Shown: positions 15,673-24,434 of the stretch, piece after piece
Layout: every line of letters starts with the position of its first letter
Position numbering within the stretch: the first letter of the stretch is position 1
DNA from: Candidatus Promineifilum breve
GTDB taxonomy: Bacteria > Chloroflexota > Anaerolineae > Promineifilales > Promineifilaceae
NCBI RefSeq assembly: GCF_900066015.1
Contig: NZ_LN890656.1
Location: forward strand, 558,001-622,000
Direction: 5' to 3'
Length of the DNA stretch: 64,000 bases
Program-made: the position numbers and the translations under genes
Notes under the pieces: generated by a model
What the model was told of the DNA's origin: nothing
Database searches by the model: none
What the model saw: the letters and a program-made list of their open reading frames with translations, nothing else

Positions 15673-17789
15673 TTGCCCACCAAGATGACCACCGAGCGCG
15701 GCCCCACGGGCAGATTGCGCTGGGTGCGCAGCGGGCGCTCGTTGCCCGGATCGCAGCTATCGGCCGGGGCGGGCCGGTAGGTGTCGGCGAAGAGATGCCA
15801 GCGCCGCCCGTCGCGCAGCCGGGGCAGTTCGAAGGTGTGCGGCTCCCAGTGCATGTTCATGGCGACGTAGATGTGGTCGTCGGCCGTGCGGCCGGGCATG
15901 AGCACGGCGTGCAGGCCGCACAGCATGAAGGCCAACGTGCGGCTATTGGGCGACCAGTCCGGCCGGCCCTCCTTCACGCCGTGCCAGGTGATGTCGCGGA
16001 AGCCGCTGTCGATCATATCCCGCTCGTGCAGGTGATAGCGGCGGCGCAGGGCCGGGTGGGCCTTGCGAAAGGCCACGCAGCGCCGGAAGAAATCGAACAG
16101 CCCGGCGTGGCTCGCCAGCCGCCGCCAGTCGAGCCAGTTCAGTTCGTTGTCCTGGGCATAGGTGTTGTTGTTGCCGTATTTGGTATGGGCCATCTCGTCG
16201 CCCATCAGGATCATGGGCACGCCCTGGCAGACCATCAGCATGGCGATGGCGTTGCGCATCAGCCGCTCGCGCAGCACGTTGATGCCCACGTCGTCGGTCG
16301 CCCCTTCGTGCCCCCAGTTCCAGCTATTGTTGTCGTTGGCCCCGTCCCGGTTGTCTTCGCCGTTGGCCGTGTTATGCTTCTCAGCGTAGGACACCATGTC
16401 GTGGAGGGTGAAGCCGTCGTGGCAGGTGATGAAGTTGACCGAGGCTGTGGGGCCGCGCTCCAGATACATATGGGGCGAGCCTTTGACCATCTGGGCCATC
16501 TCCCCCACCTGTTCGGCGTCCCCCTTCAGGAAGCGACGCAGCACATCCCGATAGCGGCCGTTCCACTCCGCCCAGCGGCCATAGGCCGGGAACGAGCCGA
16601 CCTGATACAGCCCACCCGCGTCCCAGGCCTCGGCGATGAGCTTGGTGTGGCCCAGCACCGGATCGTGGGCCAATGACTCCAGCAGCGGCGGGTTCGCCAG
16701 TGGGTGGCCCTCGGCGTCGCGCCCCAGGATGGAGGCCAGGTCGAAGCGGAAGCCGTCGATGTGGTACTCCGACACCCAGTAGCGCAGCGCGTCGAGCACC
16801 AGATTGCGCACGACGGGATTGTTGCAATTGAGCGTGTTGCCCGTACCGCTGAAATTTTGGTAGCTGCCGTCGGGCCGCAGCATATAGTAGGTCTTGTTGT
16901 CCAGCCCGCGATAGGAGATGGTCGGCCCCTTCTCGTTGCCCTCGGCGGTGTGGTTGAACACCACGTCGAGGATGACCTCGATGCCGTGGCGGTGCAGCAG
17001 TTTCACCAGCGCCTTCAGTTCGTCGGCCTCCATGCCCAGATGGCCGGTGGCGGCATACGACGCCTTGGGGGCGAAGAAGCCGATGGTCGAGTAGCCCCAG
17101 AAGTTGATCAACTTCTGGCCGTTGTACGGGTTGAAGAAGTCGCTCTCGTGCTCATCGAACTCCTGGATGGGCATCAGTTCGACGGCGTTGATCCCCAGTT
17201 CCAGCAGATAGGGGATCTTTTCGCGGATGGCGGCATACGTGCCGGGGAACTTGACGCCCGATGACTGGTCGCGGGTGAAGCCGCGCACGTGCATCTCGTA
17301 GATGATCAAATCCTCGGCCGGCAGTTCCAGTTGGCGGTCGTTCTGCCAGTCGAAATCGTCAATGAGCACCCGGCCGCGAAAGGGCATGGGGTCGGCCTTG
17401 TCGAGCGCGGCGGCCCAGCGCGGCCGGCCGCCGATGGCCCGCGCGTAGGGGTCGAGCAAAATATCGTGGCGGTTGAAGCGGTGGCCGGCGTGGGGCCGAT
17501 GCGGGCCGTCCATGCGGTAGCCATATTCGATCTTCTCGTGATCCAGCCCAAAGACGACCATGGCCCAGACGTTGCCAATGCGAAAGGCGTCGGGGAACGG
17601 GATTTCGATGAAGGGCTGGGCCTCCCCCTTGTGGAACAGCACCAATGTGCAGTCAACACCATGGCGGGAGAAGACGGCGAAATTGATGCCGCCGGGGACG
17701 ATGGTCGCGCCGAACGGTTGCGGCCGCCCGGCCCGCAGCCACAGGTCGCCGTGGCGGTGAGTGGGGTAAACGTCGATCCGGTTGAACAT
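15669..17789 (-). CDS. glgX: Glycogen debranching enzyme GlgX (GH13 isoamylase type)
   Basis: A 706-residue protein. An N-terminal CBM48-like domain (GGINFAVFSRHGVDCTLVLF) precedes the catalytic barrel, with the GH13 catalytic residues seen as GFRFDLAS (nucleophile Asp near 349), LIAEAWDAGG (acid Glu near 385) and FITCHDGFTLHD (Asp near 456). VFNHTAEG and the long loop typical of GlgX/isoamylase are present. It hydrolyses alpha-1,6 branches in glycogen limit dextrins. A longer frame reaches 17858 but would overlap the upstream kinase gene; the ATG at 17789 (MFNRIDVYPTH) gives the family length. Stop and RsbW start overlap (ATGA). A glycogen enzyme in a signalling operon is unusual. Confidence 0.88.
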   Translation of the reverse strand: MFNRIDVYPTHRHGDLWLRAGRPQPFGATIVPGGINFAVFSRHGVDCTLVLFHKGEAQPFIEIPFPDAFRIGNVWAMVVFGLDHEKIEYGYRMDGPHRPHAGHRFNRHDILLDPYARAIGGRPRWAAALDKADPMPFRGRVLIDDFDWQNDRQLELPAEDLIIYEMHVRGFTRDQSSGVKFPGTYAAIREKIPYLLELGINAVELMPIQEFDEHESDFFNPYNGQKLINFWGYSTIGFFAPKASYAATGHLGMEADELKALVKLLHRHGIEVILDVVFNHTAEGNEKGPTISYRGLDNKTYYMLRPDGSYQNFSGTGNTLNCNNPVVRNLVLDALRYWVSEYHIDGFRFDLASILGRDAEGHPLANPPLLESLAHDPVLGHTKLIAEAWDAGGLYQVGSFPAYGRWAEWNGRYRDVLRRFLKGDAEQVGEMAQMVKGSPHMYLERGPTASVNFITCHDGFTLHDMVSYAEKHNTANGEDNRDGANDNNSWNWGHEGATDDVGINVLRERLMRNAIAMLMVCQGVPMILMGDEMAHTKYGNNNTYAQDNELNWLDWRRLASHAGLFDFFRRCVAFRKAHPALRRRYHLHERDMIDSGFRDITWHGVKEGRPDWSPNSRTLAFMLCGLHAVLMPGRTADDHIYVAMNMHWEPHTFELPRLRDGRRWHLFADTYRPAPADSCDPGNERPLRTQRNLPVGPRSVVILVGK

Positions 17790-17827
17790 AGCGTTGATGC
17801 CGAAATGCTGCCTACAAGTATAACCCG

Positions 17828-19237
17828 CTACTCCTCTTCCATCACTTTGGGCAGCCACACCTCGAAGCGCGTGCGGCCCGGCTCCGAATCGACGCGGATG
17901 TCCCCCTTGTGCTTGCGGGCGACGATGTTATAGCTGATGTCCAGCCCCAGCCCCGTGCCCTGGCCGATGGGCTTAGTGGTGTAGAAGGCCTCGAAGATGC
18001 GCGGCAGGGCGTCGGCGGGGATGCCGGGGCCGTTGTCCTCGATGGTGACGACGATCCACTTGCCCTCCTGCCGCGTGCGCAGGGTTATGGTTGGGTCGGG
18101 CGTGGCCGCCATGTGCAGCGCGTCGGCGGCGTTGTCGATCAGGTTCGTCCACACCTGATTCAGATCGCTGCCGTGGGCGTCGATCTCCGGCAGGTCGGGG
18201 GCATAGTCGCGCCGCACTTTGATGGTGGTCTTCAGCTTGTGGCGCAGGATGAGCAGCGTATCGTCCAATCCCTGATGGATGTTGGCCCGCACGATGGGGG
18301 CCTGGTCGAGATAGGTGTAGGACTTCAACGCCTTGACGATGGAGGTGATACGCAACGCCCCCTGCTGCAACTCGGTGAGCAGGTTGAAGATAGTGTAGTT
18401 GTTGTTGAGCCAGTCGAGGATGGTCGGCAGTTGGGCCTCGCCATAGGTCGCGGCCAGTTCGTCCAGTTGGTCGTTGGTGAAATCGAGGTTCACCAGCGTC
18501 GTGGCGCACTCCCAGGCCGAGACGACGCCGTGGTCTTCCAGCCACTCCTCCAGCTCGGCCTCGCGGTCGCTGCGGGCCAGCGCGTCCAGGGCGGGCATGC
18601 CCTTGGCCCGCTCCTGGGTCAACTTCACGTAGACCTCCAGCGTCTCCTGCTGCTCGGCCGTCAGCCCCTCGCGCACCATGCGCATGAAGGTGCGGGCCGA
18701 GTCGAAGAGGGCTGTGTTCAGATGGTCGGCGCTGCGCTGCACGGCCGCCGCCGGGTTGTTCAGTTCGTGGGCGATGCCGGCCGTGAACGTGCCCAGTTGG
18801 GCCATCTTCTCGCTCTGGCGCAGCAGGACTTGCGTGTTTTGCAGCCGCGACAGCACGATGTCGAACATCGACGCCGCCGCCGAGGGGCTGATCTGCAACA
18901 GCTTACGCAAATCCGCGCGGCCGATGCCCATCAGGTCGGTGTCGGTGCGCGCCCGCGCCGTGGCCGTGCGTGGCGTGTCGAACACCAGGGCGATCTCGCC
19001 GAACACCTCGCCCGGCCCGCGCTTGGCCAGCAAGATCTCGCGGTTCTGGCTGACCTTGACGATCTCCACCTCGCCGCCGCGAATGATGTAGGCCATGTCG
19101 CCGCTGCTGCCCTCCTCGAATAGCACCTCGCCCGCGGGCAGATGCAACTCGCGCACGATCTGGCACAGGCTTTGCAGATCGTCATCGGGCAACTCGGCGA
19201 AGAGGGGTATTTTGCGAAGAAATTCGTAGTTAGCCAT
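17828..19237 (-). CDS. Cyclic-nucleotide-binding sensor histidine kinase
   Basis: A 469-residue cytoplasmic kinase without membrane segments. Residues 1-120 form a cNMP-binding domain with the phosphate-binding cassette FGEIALVFDTPRTATARA, including the phosphate-binding Arg. The DHp helix has GIAHELNNPAAAV (phospho-His near 157). The catalytic domain (~350-467) has NLIDNAADAL, EDNGPGIP and GTGLGLDIS. Binding of cAMP or cGMP probably controls the kinase. It is first in the five-gene operon, and a class III adenylate cyclase lies at 21899-23194. No cognate response regulator with an intact aspartate is in the operon. Confidence 0.87.
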   Translation of the reverse strand: MANYEFLRKIPLFAELPDDDLQSLCQIVRELHLPAGEVLFEEGSSGDMAYIIRGGEVEIVKVSQNREILLAKRGPGEVFGEIALVFDTPRTATARARTDTDLMGIGRADLRKLLQISPSAAASMFDIVLSRLQNTQVLLRQSEKMAQLGTFTAGIAHELNNPAAAVQRSADHLNTALFDSARTFMRMVREGLTAEQQETLEVYVKLTQERAKGMPALDALARSDREAELEEWLEDHGVVSAWECATTLVNLDFTNDQLDELAATYGEAQLPTILDWLNNNYTIFNLLTELQQGALRITSIVKALKSYTYLDQAPIVRANIHQGLDDTLLILRHKLKTTIKVRRDYAPDLPEIDAHGSDLNQVWTNLIDNAADALHMAATPDPTITLRTRQEGKWIVVTIEDNGPGIPADALPRIFEAFYTTKPIGQGTGLGLDISYNIVARKHKGDIRVDSEPGRTRFEVWLPKVMEEE

Positions 19238-19241
19238 AGGT

Positions 19242-19377
19242 TAGTGGATAGTGGTCAGTGGGTAGTGGGCAGATGCAGGGGAGCAGGGGGGCAGGGGAGC
19301 AGGGGAGAAACCCGCCACTCGCTACCCGCCACTCGCCCCTCTCTTCATTCGTAATTCGTAATTCGTAATTCGTAATT
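19242..19377. repeat. Composite of four short-period repeats (families B, E, A, F)
   Basis: In order: gtggata/gtggtca/gtgggta units (7 bases, ~19243-19272), aggggagc units (8 bases, ~19276-19304), the complement of gtggcga units (~19309-19335), and ttcgtaa units (7 bases, ~19345-19377). Four repeat types are stacked in 136 bases between the kinase start and the acetyltransferase stop. No gene. Confidence 0.85.
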
Positions 19378-20391
19378 TCATATGGCCCAGGCCACGCGCG
19401 GGTCTACCTTGCGCGTCAGGCGATAGGCCACCGGGCGAAAGCCCATGCGCGGCCAGAAGCGGGCGGCCTCCACGTTGGCCGTGCGCCAGTCGGTGATGCA
19501 CAGGCCATAGCCGGCGGCGGCGGCATCGGCCAGCCCCACCCGCGTCAGAGCGCGGCCGATGCCCCGCCCGCGCGCGTCGGCCCGCGTGGCCGCCACCTCC
19601 AGCAGCACCGTCCGGTCGCTGATGGACACCATCAGATTGTCATCGGTCGGCGTGGCCGGAAAATAAGCCTGATAGCCCAGCACGCGCCCCCCTTCCGGCC
19701 CGTCGGCCACGGCCAGCCACACCCGGGCCGAGTCGTCGCTCAGCATCTCGACGAACCCCTCGCGCATGGGGCGCATGGTCTCCGGCAGCGCCGCGGCCCA
19801 CACCGGCGGCGCGACCAGGTGTTGCCGCAGGATGGGCGACATCTCATCGACCATCGCGTCGCGGTCGGCCTCGGTCGCCCGGCGAATGGTGACGCCGGAA
19901 ATGTCCACCGGATCGGGCAGCGGCCCGGCCGAGGCGCGCGCGGCGTGGGCTTGCTCGCGGCCGAAGTTGAGGCCGTACCACACATCCAGCCCGGCGGCGT
20001 CGGCGGCGGGCATCATCACGTAATGGTCGAACGCCCCCTCGGCCAACCACTCCGGCCCGGCGGCGGCATACAGCGCGGCATAGAGATCGGGCGGTGCATC
20101 CTCGGCCAGCGCGTGGCCGGCCAGATGCACCCAGACGTGCCGGCCGCGCAGCGAGTCGATCTTGACTTCGCCCAGCAGATAGCCGATGAGGCGGCCATCG
20201 CGCAGAGCCGCCACGCCGCTGGTCAGGGGTTTGTGCCACACCTCGCGGGCCGCCACCAGCGCCGGGCGCGCCTCGGCGAAGCGGGCCGGCAGCAGGGGCA
20301 TGGCCGCCCGGTCGCGGCGGTGGCGGCGGGCCAATAGCTCGGCTGCCGCCGGGAGTAAGCCCTCGTGGAAGGCAACGATCGTTTCGCTCAT
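19378..20391 (-). CDS. Tandem-domain GNAT acetyltransferase
   Basis: A 337-residue protein with two GNAT-like halves. The N-terminal half (~1-150) is degenerate, with ALRDGRLIGYLLGEVK as a beta4-beta5 like stretch. The C-terminal half (~166-325) is typical: VTIRRATEADRDAMV, VLGYQAYF, then the acetyl-CoA loop ARGRGIGRAL and NVEAARFWPRMGFRPV. Two-domain GNATs of this length are common in Actinobacteria and Chloroflexota and mostly lack assigned substrates. It begins near an AAG-rich site and lies upstream of repeat DNA. Function beyond N-acyltransfer cannot be given. Confidence 0.82.
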   Translation of the reverse strand: MSETIVAFHEGLLPAAAELLARRHRRDRAAMPLLPARFAEARPALVAAREVWHKPLTSGVAALRDGRLIGYLLGEVKIDSLRGRHVWVHLAGHALAEDAPPDLYAALYAAAGPEWLAEGAFDHYVMMPAADAAGLDVWYGLNFGREQAHAARASAGPLPDPVDISGVTIRRATEADRDAMVDEMSPILRQHLVAPPVWAAALPETMRPMREGFVEMLSDDSARVWLAVADGPEGGRVLGYQAYFPATPTDDNLMVSISDRTVLLEVAATRADARGRGIGRALTRVGLADAAAAGYGLCITDWRTANVEAARFWPRMGFRPVAYRLTRKVDPRVAWAI

Positions 20392-20463
20392 CTTACTTGG
20401 CCCGGCATCACGAAGGCGCCGGCCGAGAGAATAGCCGGCGCCGGCGGCGGTCGGACGGCCGGA

Positions 20464-20796
20464 TCATCGCCGGCGGGGGACGATGAAGTCCTCATCCACG
20501 TAGCACCACATCCACTCTTCGCCGCCCTCCATCGACATGACGACGGGGTGGCCGGCTTCCTTGGCGTGGCGCGAGGCGTGCTTGTTGGGGGAGCTATTGC
20601 AGCAACCGACGTAGCCGCAGGTCAGGCAGACGCGCAGGTGCACCCACTTGTCGCCCGTGCGCAGGCAGTCCTCGCAGCCCACGGTGTTCGGCCCGATCTC
20701 CAGCAATTGATCGACATGGATGCAGTTGGTGGGGCGCTTCAATTCGCCGGCCTTCACGCGGCGGACGGCATCGTGGACGATGGCGGCGTCGTTCAT
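20464..20796 (-). CDS. UBP-type zinc finger protein
   Basis: A 110-residue protein consisting almost entirely of a zf-UBP domain. Metal ligands are visible as NCIH, VGCEDC, RVCLTCGYVGCC, HASRHAKEAGHPV and a WCYVDEDF tail, matching the zinc-site pattern of ubiquitin C-terminal-binding fingers. In bacteria this fold occurs as single-domain proteins of unknown function; no ubiquitin-like system is seen here. GAGGAGAG six bases before the ATG supports the start. The gene is 72 bases downstream of the GNAT start on the same strand and may be in one transcript with it. Confidence 0.88.
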   Translation of the reverse strand: MNDAAIVHDAVRRVKAGELKRPTNCIHVDQLLEIGPNTVGCEDCLRTGDKWVHLRVCLTCGYVGCCNSSPNKHASRHAKEAGHPVVMSMEGGEEWMWCYVDEDFIVPRRR

Positions 20797-20908
20797 ATGC
20801 TCTCTCCTCTATTGGTAACGGGTTCGCTGTTCGACAACCGGGTGGCCTCCGGCGACAATTTCCATAATGGGACGCGATTGTATCTTTACGTCGTGGGCTG
20901 TCAAACGA

Positions 20909-21000
20909 GGTTCTAGGTTCTAGGGGCTAGGGGCTAGGGAAGAGCGCTCTTCCCTAGCCCCTAGCACCTAGCACCTAGAACCTAACCCCTAGCACCTATT
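20909..21000. repeat. Inverted 7-base-period repeat with GGGAAGAGCGCTCTTCCC core (family D)
   Basis: Units taggttc/taggggc run up to a perfect 18-base palindrome at 20937-20954, then the complementary tagcacc/tagaacc units run on. The same element, with the same 18-base core, is at 40671-40767. Confidence 0.9.
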
Positions 21001-21007
21001 AACCTTC

Positions 21008-21016
21008 TGTTATAAT
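21008..21016 (+). promoter_or_regulatory. Extended -10 promoter (TGTTATAAT)
   Basis: TG at 21008-21009 and TATAAT at 21011-21016, 30 bases before the TTG start of the membrane protein. No good -35 is seen, since the family D repeat occupies that position. Confidence 0.6.
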
Positions 21017-21046
21017 GAACGCACTCATACCCATCGGGAGATTGTC

Positions 21047-21895
21047 TTGACCAACACGACGCGAACGATTCCCCCGGCCGCGCCGGGCGACGATATGATA
21101 TTGCCCCTGACCAAGTGGCTGGCCGTGGCGGTCATCCCCTTTCTATTGGCGGCGTTCATCATCCTTTATCTGTTCCCGGCCACGACGGCCCGCTTCTTCG
21201 CCTGGGAGATCGCCTCGCCGCTGACGGCGGCGCTCATGGGCGCGGGCTATCTGGGCGGGGCCTATTTCTTCGGCCGCGTGTTGACGGCCCGGCACTGGTC
21301 CCACATCGGCGGCGGCTTCCCGCCCGTGGCCGTCTTCACCGTCGTCATGCTGGCCGCCACGCTGCTCCATTGGGACACATTCGACCCCGGCCACTGGCCG
21401 TTCCTGCTGTGGCTGGCTCTCTACATCGCCACGCCGCTGCTCGTCACCATGGCCTGGTGGCGCAACCGGCGGCGCGACCCCTTGACCCCTGAGCCGGGCG
21501 ACCCGCTGCTGCCGGCGGCGGCCGGGGTGTTATTGGCGACGGCCGGCGGGCTATTGTTGGCCGGCGCGGTCTTCTTATTCGCGCGGCCGACGGCGGCGAC
21601 CGAAGTATGGCCCTGGCCGCTGACGCCGCTGACGGCGCGGGTGGTGGCCGGGTGGCTGGCGCTGCTGGGCGCGGGGGCGTTGGCCCTGCGCGGCGAGCGG
21701 CGCTGGAGCGCCTGGCGCATTCCCCTGCAAAGCATCCTGCTGTGGCAGGCGTTGCTGGTCGTGGCCTTCGGGCTGCGCCGCGACGCCTTCGGGCCGGGCG
21801 GCGCGCTGAACTGGTTCACCCTGTTCACGGCCGCCGGCCTGCTCGTCGCGGCGGCCTTCTATCTGACGATGGAACGCCGCCGCCGGGAGACGTGA
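21047..21895 (+). CDS. Multi-pass membrane protein of unknown function
   Basis: A 282-residue protein with about seven or eight hydrophobic segments (for example LAVAVIPFLLAAFIILYLF, PLTAALMGAGYLGGAYFF, WPFLLWLALYIATPLLV, AAGVLLATAGGLLLAGAVF). No known motif or charged transport residue is evident. The start is a TTG with GGGAG six bases upstream. It is preceded by an extended -10 promoter and followed 3 bases later by the adenylate cyclase gene, so the two are very likely one operon. A role in sensing or anchoring for the cyclase is possible but not shown. Confidence 0.75.
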   Translation: MTNTTRTIPPAAPGDDMILPLTKWLAVAVIPFLLAAFIILYLFPATTARFFAWEIASPLTAALMGAGYLGGAYFFGRVLTARHWSHIGGGFPPVAVFTVVMLAATLLHWDTFDPGHWPFLLWLALYIATPLLVTMAWWRNRRRDPLTPEPGDPLLPAAAGVLLATAGGLLLAGAVFLFARPTAATEVWPWPLTPLTARVVAGWLALLGAGALALRGERRWSAWRIPLQSILLWQALLVVAFGLRRDAFGPGGALNWFTLFTAAGLLVAAAFYLTMERRRRET

Positions 21896-21898
21896 TCC

Positions 21899-23194
21899 AT
21901 GACCACCCTATCGACCCCTCTCTCCGGCTTCCAGTCCCTACGGCGGCGCATCCCGGCCGCCCTGGCCCCGCTCATCTTCGCCGCCACGCGCCCGGCCGAC
22001 AGCGACGAGGAGAAATTGCGCAAGGCGCTGCTGATGGGCGGCAGCCTGCTGATCCTGCCCGTGGCCGCGCTGTGGGCCGTGCTCTACGCCACTTTCGGCG
22101 AATGGCCGGCGGCGCTGCTCACCGCCGTCTACGCCGCCGCCGACCTGCTGGGCATGATCCACATGGCCCGCAGCGGCCGGCGCAAGCCGCTGGCCGTCAC
22201 CCAGGCCCTTTTCACCCTGCTACTGCCCTTCATCCTGACCCTGCTGCTGGGCGGTCTGGCCCAATCGAGCGCGCTCATCGTGGGGGCGCTGATGGCCCCG
22301 CTGGGGGCGCTGCTCTATTACGAACACGGCGCGGCCCTGCCCCTGTTCATCGCCTTCGCGGCCCTGGTGGCTCTCACCGGCCTGCTCGACCCAACCGTGG
22401 CGCGCCAAAACAACCTGCCGATGTGGCTCATCCTGGCCTTCTTCGTCTTCAACGTCGTCATTGTCTCCAGTCTGGCCTTCTTCCAGTTGCGGGCCTTCGT
22501 GCGCCAGCGCGACGACGCGCTGCGCCTCTTGCGCCGCGAACAGGAAAAGACCGATAGCCTGCTGTGCAACATTCTGCCCCGCGCCATCGCCGACGTGCTG
22601 AAGAACGAACCGCAGACCATCGCCGAGCGCTACGACGCCGTCAGCATCCTCTTCGCCGACGTGGTGGGCTTCACGCCGCTATCGACCACCGTGGAAGCGG
22701 CCGAGATGGTCAACCTGCTCAACGAGATCTATACCCACTTCGACAACGTGGTCGACCGCTACGGGCTGGAGAAGATTCGCACGATGGGCGACGGCTACAT
22801 GGTGGCCGCCGGTGTGCCCGCGCCCCGGCCCGACCACGCCCAGGCGCTGGCCGCGGCGGCGCTGGACATGATGGCCTTTCTCGACCACTGGAACTCGCCC
22901 CGCGCCGGCGACTTTCAGTTTCGCATGGGCATGAATTCCGGGCCGGTGCTGGCCGGGGTCATCGGCCGCAAGAAGTTCAGCTACGACGTGTGGGGCGACC
23001 CGGTCAACGTCGCCAGCCGCATGGAGTCCCACGGCGAGCCGGGCCGCATCCAGGTCAGCCGCGACACCTACGACCTGTTGCGCGACGCATTCACCTTCGA
23101 GCGGCGGGGCGAGATCGCCATCAAGGGCAAGGGGTTGATGGAGACGTACTACCTGATCGGGCGGCGGGCGGATGATGCCCCGGCTACTCGCTGA
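21899..23194 (+). CDS. Membrane-bound class III adenylate cyclase
   Basis: A 431-residue protein. About six membrane segments fill residues 45-200, then a short helix (LLRREQEKTDSLLCNILP) leads to the cyclase domain. Metal Asp is in LFADVVGF (near 252), substrate-recognition Lys is in GLEKIRTMGDGYM (near 293), and the second specificity residue is Asp in WGDPVNVASRM. The Lys/Asp pair predicts ATP rather than GTP as substrate. The product cAMP could be sensed by the cNMP-binding kinase at 17828-19237. Its 3' end overlaps the channel-like gene on the other strand by 11 bases. Confidence 0.9.
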   Translation: MTTLSTPLSGFQSLRRRIPAALAPLIFAATRPADSDEEKLRKALLMGGSLLILPVAALWAVLYATFGEWPAALLTAVYAAADLLGMIHMARSGRRKPLAVTQALFTLLLPFILTLLLGGLAQSSALIVGALMAPLGALLYYEHGAALPLFIAFAALVALTGLLDPTVARQNNLPMWLILAFFVFNVVIVSSLAFFQLRAFVRQRDDALRLLRREQEKTDSLLCNILPRAIADVLKNEPQTIAERYDAVSILFADVVGFTPLSTTVEAAEMVNLLNEIYTHFDNVVDRYGLEKIRTMGDGYMVAAGVPAPRPDHAQALAAAALDMMAFLDHWNSPRAGDFQFRMGMNSGPVLAGVIGRKKFSYDVWGDPVNVASRMESHGEPGRIQVSRDTYDLLRDAFTFERRGEIAIKGKGLMETYYLIGRRADDAPATR

Positions 23195-24293
23195 ACCAGC
23201 GGCTTTCGATCTCGCTCAGTGTGCCGTCCTGGTACATCTCCAGCAGCACTTCGTTGATCGGCTCGCGCAGCGGGCTGTTGGCCGGCAGGGCGATGCCGTA
23301 CTTCTCCGGCTTGAACACGGAGCCAACGACACCGGCCACGCCCCGCCCGGCGGTCACGGTATAGTAGCGCAGCACCGGCGCATCATAGACCACCGCGTCG
23401 GCCTCCCCGGCGGCCAACAGGGCGTAGGCTTCGTCGATCGTCGTCACGGCCACGAAGCCGATATTTTGACCGGTCAGGAAGTCGGCGGCCGTGCTGCCGT
23501 CCACGGTGACGACGCGCCGGCCGGGCAAATCTTCGGGGCCGTCGATGTCGCTCGATAGCTGCTGCACGGTCAGGGCCGAGGTGACGGTGGCCGTGAATTG
23601 GGCCACCAGCAGCAGGCCAACCAGCCAAAAGGTGATGGTCATCAGGCGGCGGGCCGGGCTGGTCGTGGGCTGGTCAGGGTATTGGCCGCCGGCGACGATG
23701 GTCAGCAGCCACCACAGCGCCTCCCACAGCCCGCGCAGATAGCCGCGCTGGAATTCGGGGTTGTGGCGGCGCTCGGTGAGGTAGATGAAATGGGCCATGA
23801 TCAGCCCGGCCAGCAGGGCCAGGACGACAAAGGCGCGCATCCCCGGCGAGCTAAACTGGGCCAGCGTCTCGCGCCACGAGAACGACGACCGCGACGGCAC
23901 GAGGATTTGCAGCCCGGCGTCGTAGAAGGGGTGGGTGAAATCGACGGCCGTCTCGCGGGCGCGGGTCATGCTGATGCCGGCGATGGCGACGTCGGCCGCG
24001 CCGTTCTCCACCGCGTCCAGGATTTCGACCACGGTTTCATAGGCCACCCATTCGTACTCATACCCCAGCCGTTGGGCGATCTCGGCCCACAGATCGACGC
24101 TGAGACCGGCCGGCTCCGGCCCATCGAGGATGACAAACGGGGCCAGCGGCTTGGTAGCGACGCGCAGCGGTTGGCCGGTCTGGGCGCGGGCCGGCGCGGC
24201 GACAAGGGCAGCGACGGCCGCCAGCAGCAGCAACAAGGCCAGCGGCGCGACACGGCGGAATAAAGGGGAGCGATGGGAAATACGGTGGTTCAT
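23184..24293 (-). CDS. Glutamate-receptor-like protein: solute-binding domain with ion-channel segment
   Basis: A 369-residue protein starting at MNHRISHR (24293). A signal peptide (cleavage near ARAQ) precedes the first solute-binding lobe (PLRVATKPLAPFVI, ADVAIAGISMTRARE). Two membrane helices (ALLAGLIMAHFIYL, FWLVGLLLVAQFTATV) flank a re-entrant pore loop, WEALWWLLTIVAGGQYPD, before the second lobe. This is the layout of prokaryotic GluR0-type channels, but the potassium filter TVGYG is replaced by IVAGGQYPD, so selectivity is unclear. The ligand is probably an amino acid. A longer frame to 24419 lacks a signal peptide and is rejected. Confidence 0.82.
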   Translation of the reverse strand: MNHRISHRSPLFRRVAPLALLLLLAAVAALVAAPARAQTGQPLRVATKPLAPFVILDGPEPAGLSVDLWAEIAQRLGYEYEWVAYETVVEILDAVENGAADVAIAGISMTRARETAVDFTHPFYDAGLQILVPSRSSFSWRETLAQFSSPGMRAFVVLALLAGLIMAHFIYLTERRHNPEFQRGYLRGLWEALWWLLTIVAGGQYPDQPTTSPARRLMTITFWLVGLLLVAQFTATVTSALTVQQLSSDIDGPEDLPGRRVVTVDGSTAADFLTGQNIGFVAVTTIDEAYALLAAGEADAVVYDAPVLRYYTVTAGRGVAGVVGSVFKPEKYGIALPANSPLREPINEVLLEMYQDGTLSEIESRWFSE

Positions 24294-24434
24294 AGAATCC
24301 GGTGGGCGTGGGGGTGTGGTTCGTGGATGATGGGGGATTATAGCATAATGTGGGGGGTGGCGGGTAGCGATCGTTTTTTTGCAAGATACCCATTTTTCCC
24401 CATACTGTATCAAACCCAAGACACGGAGGGATTT

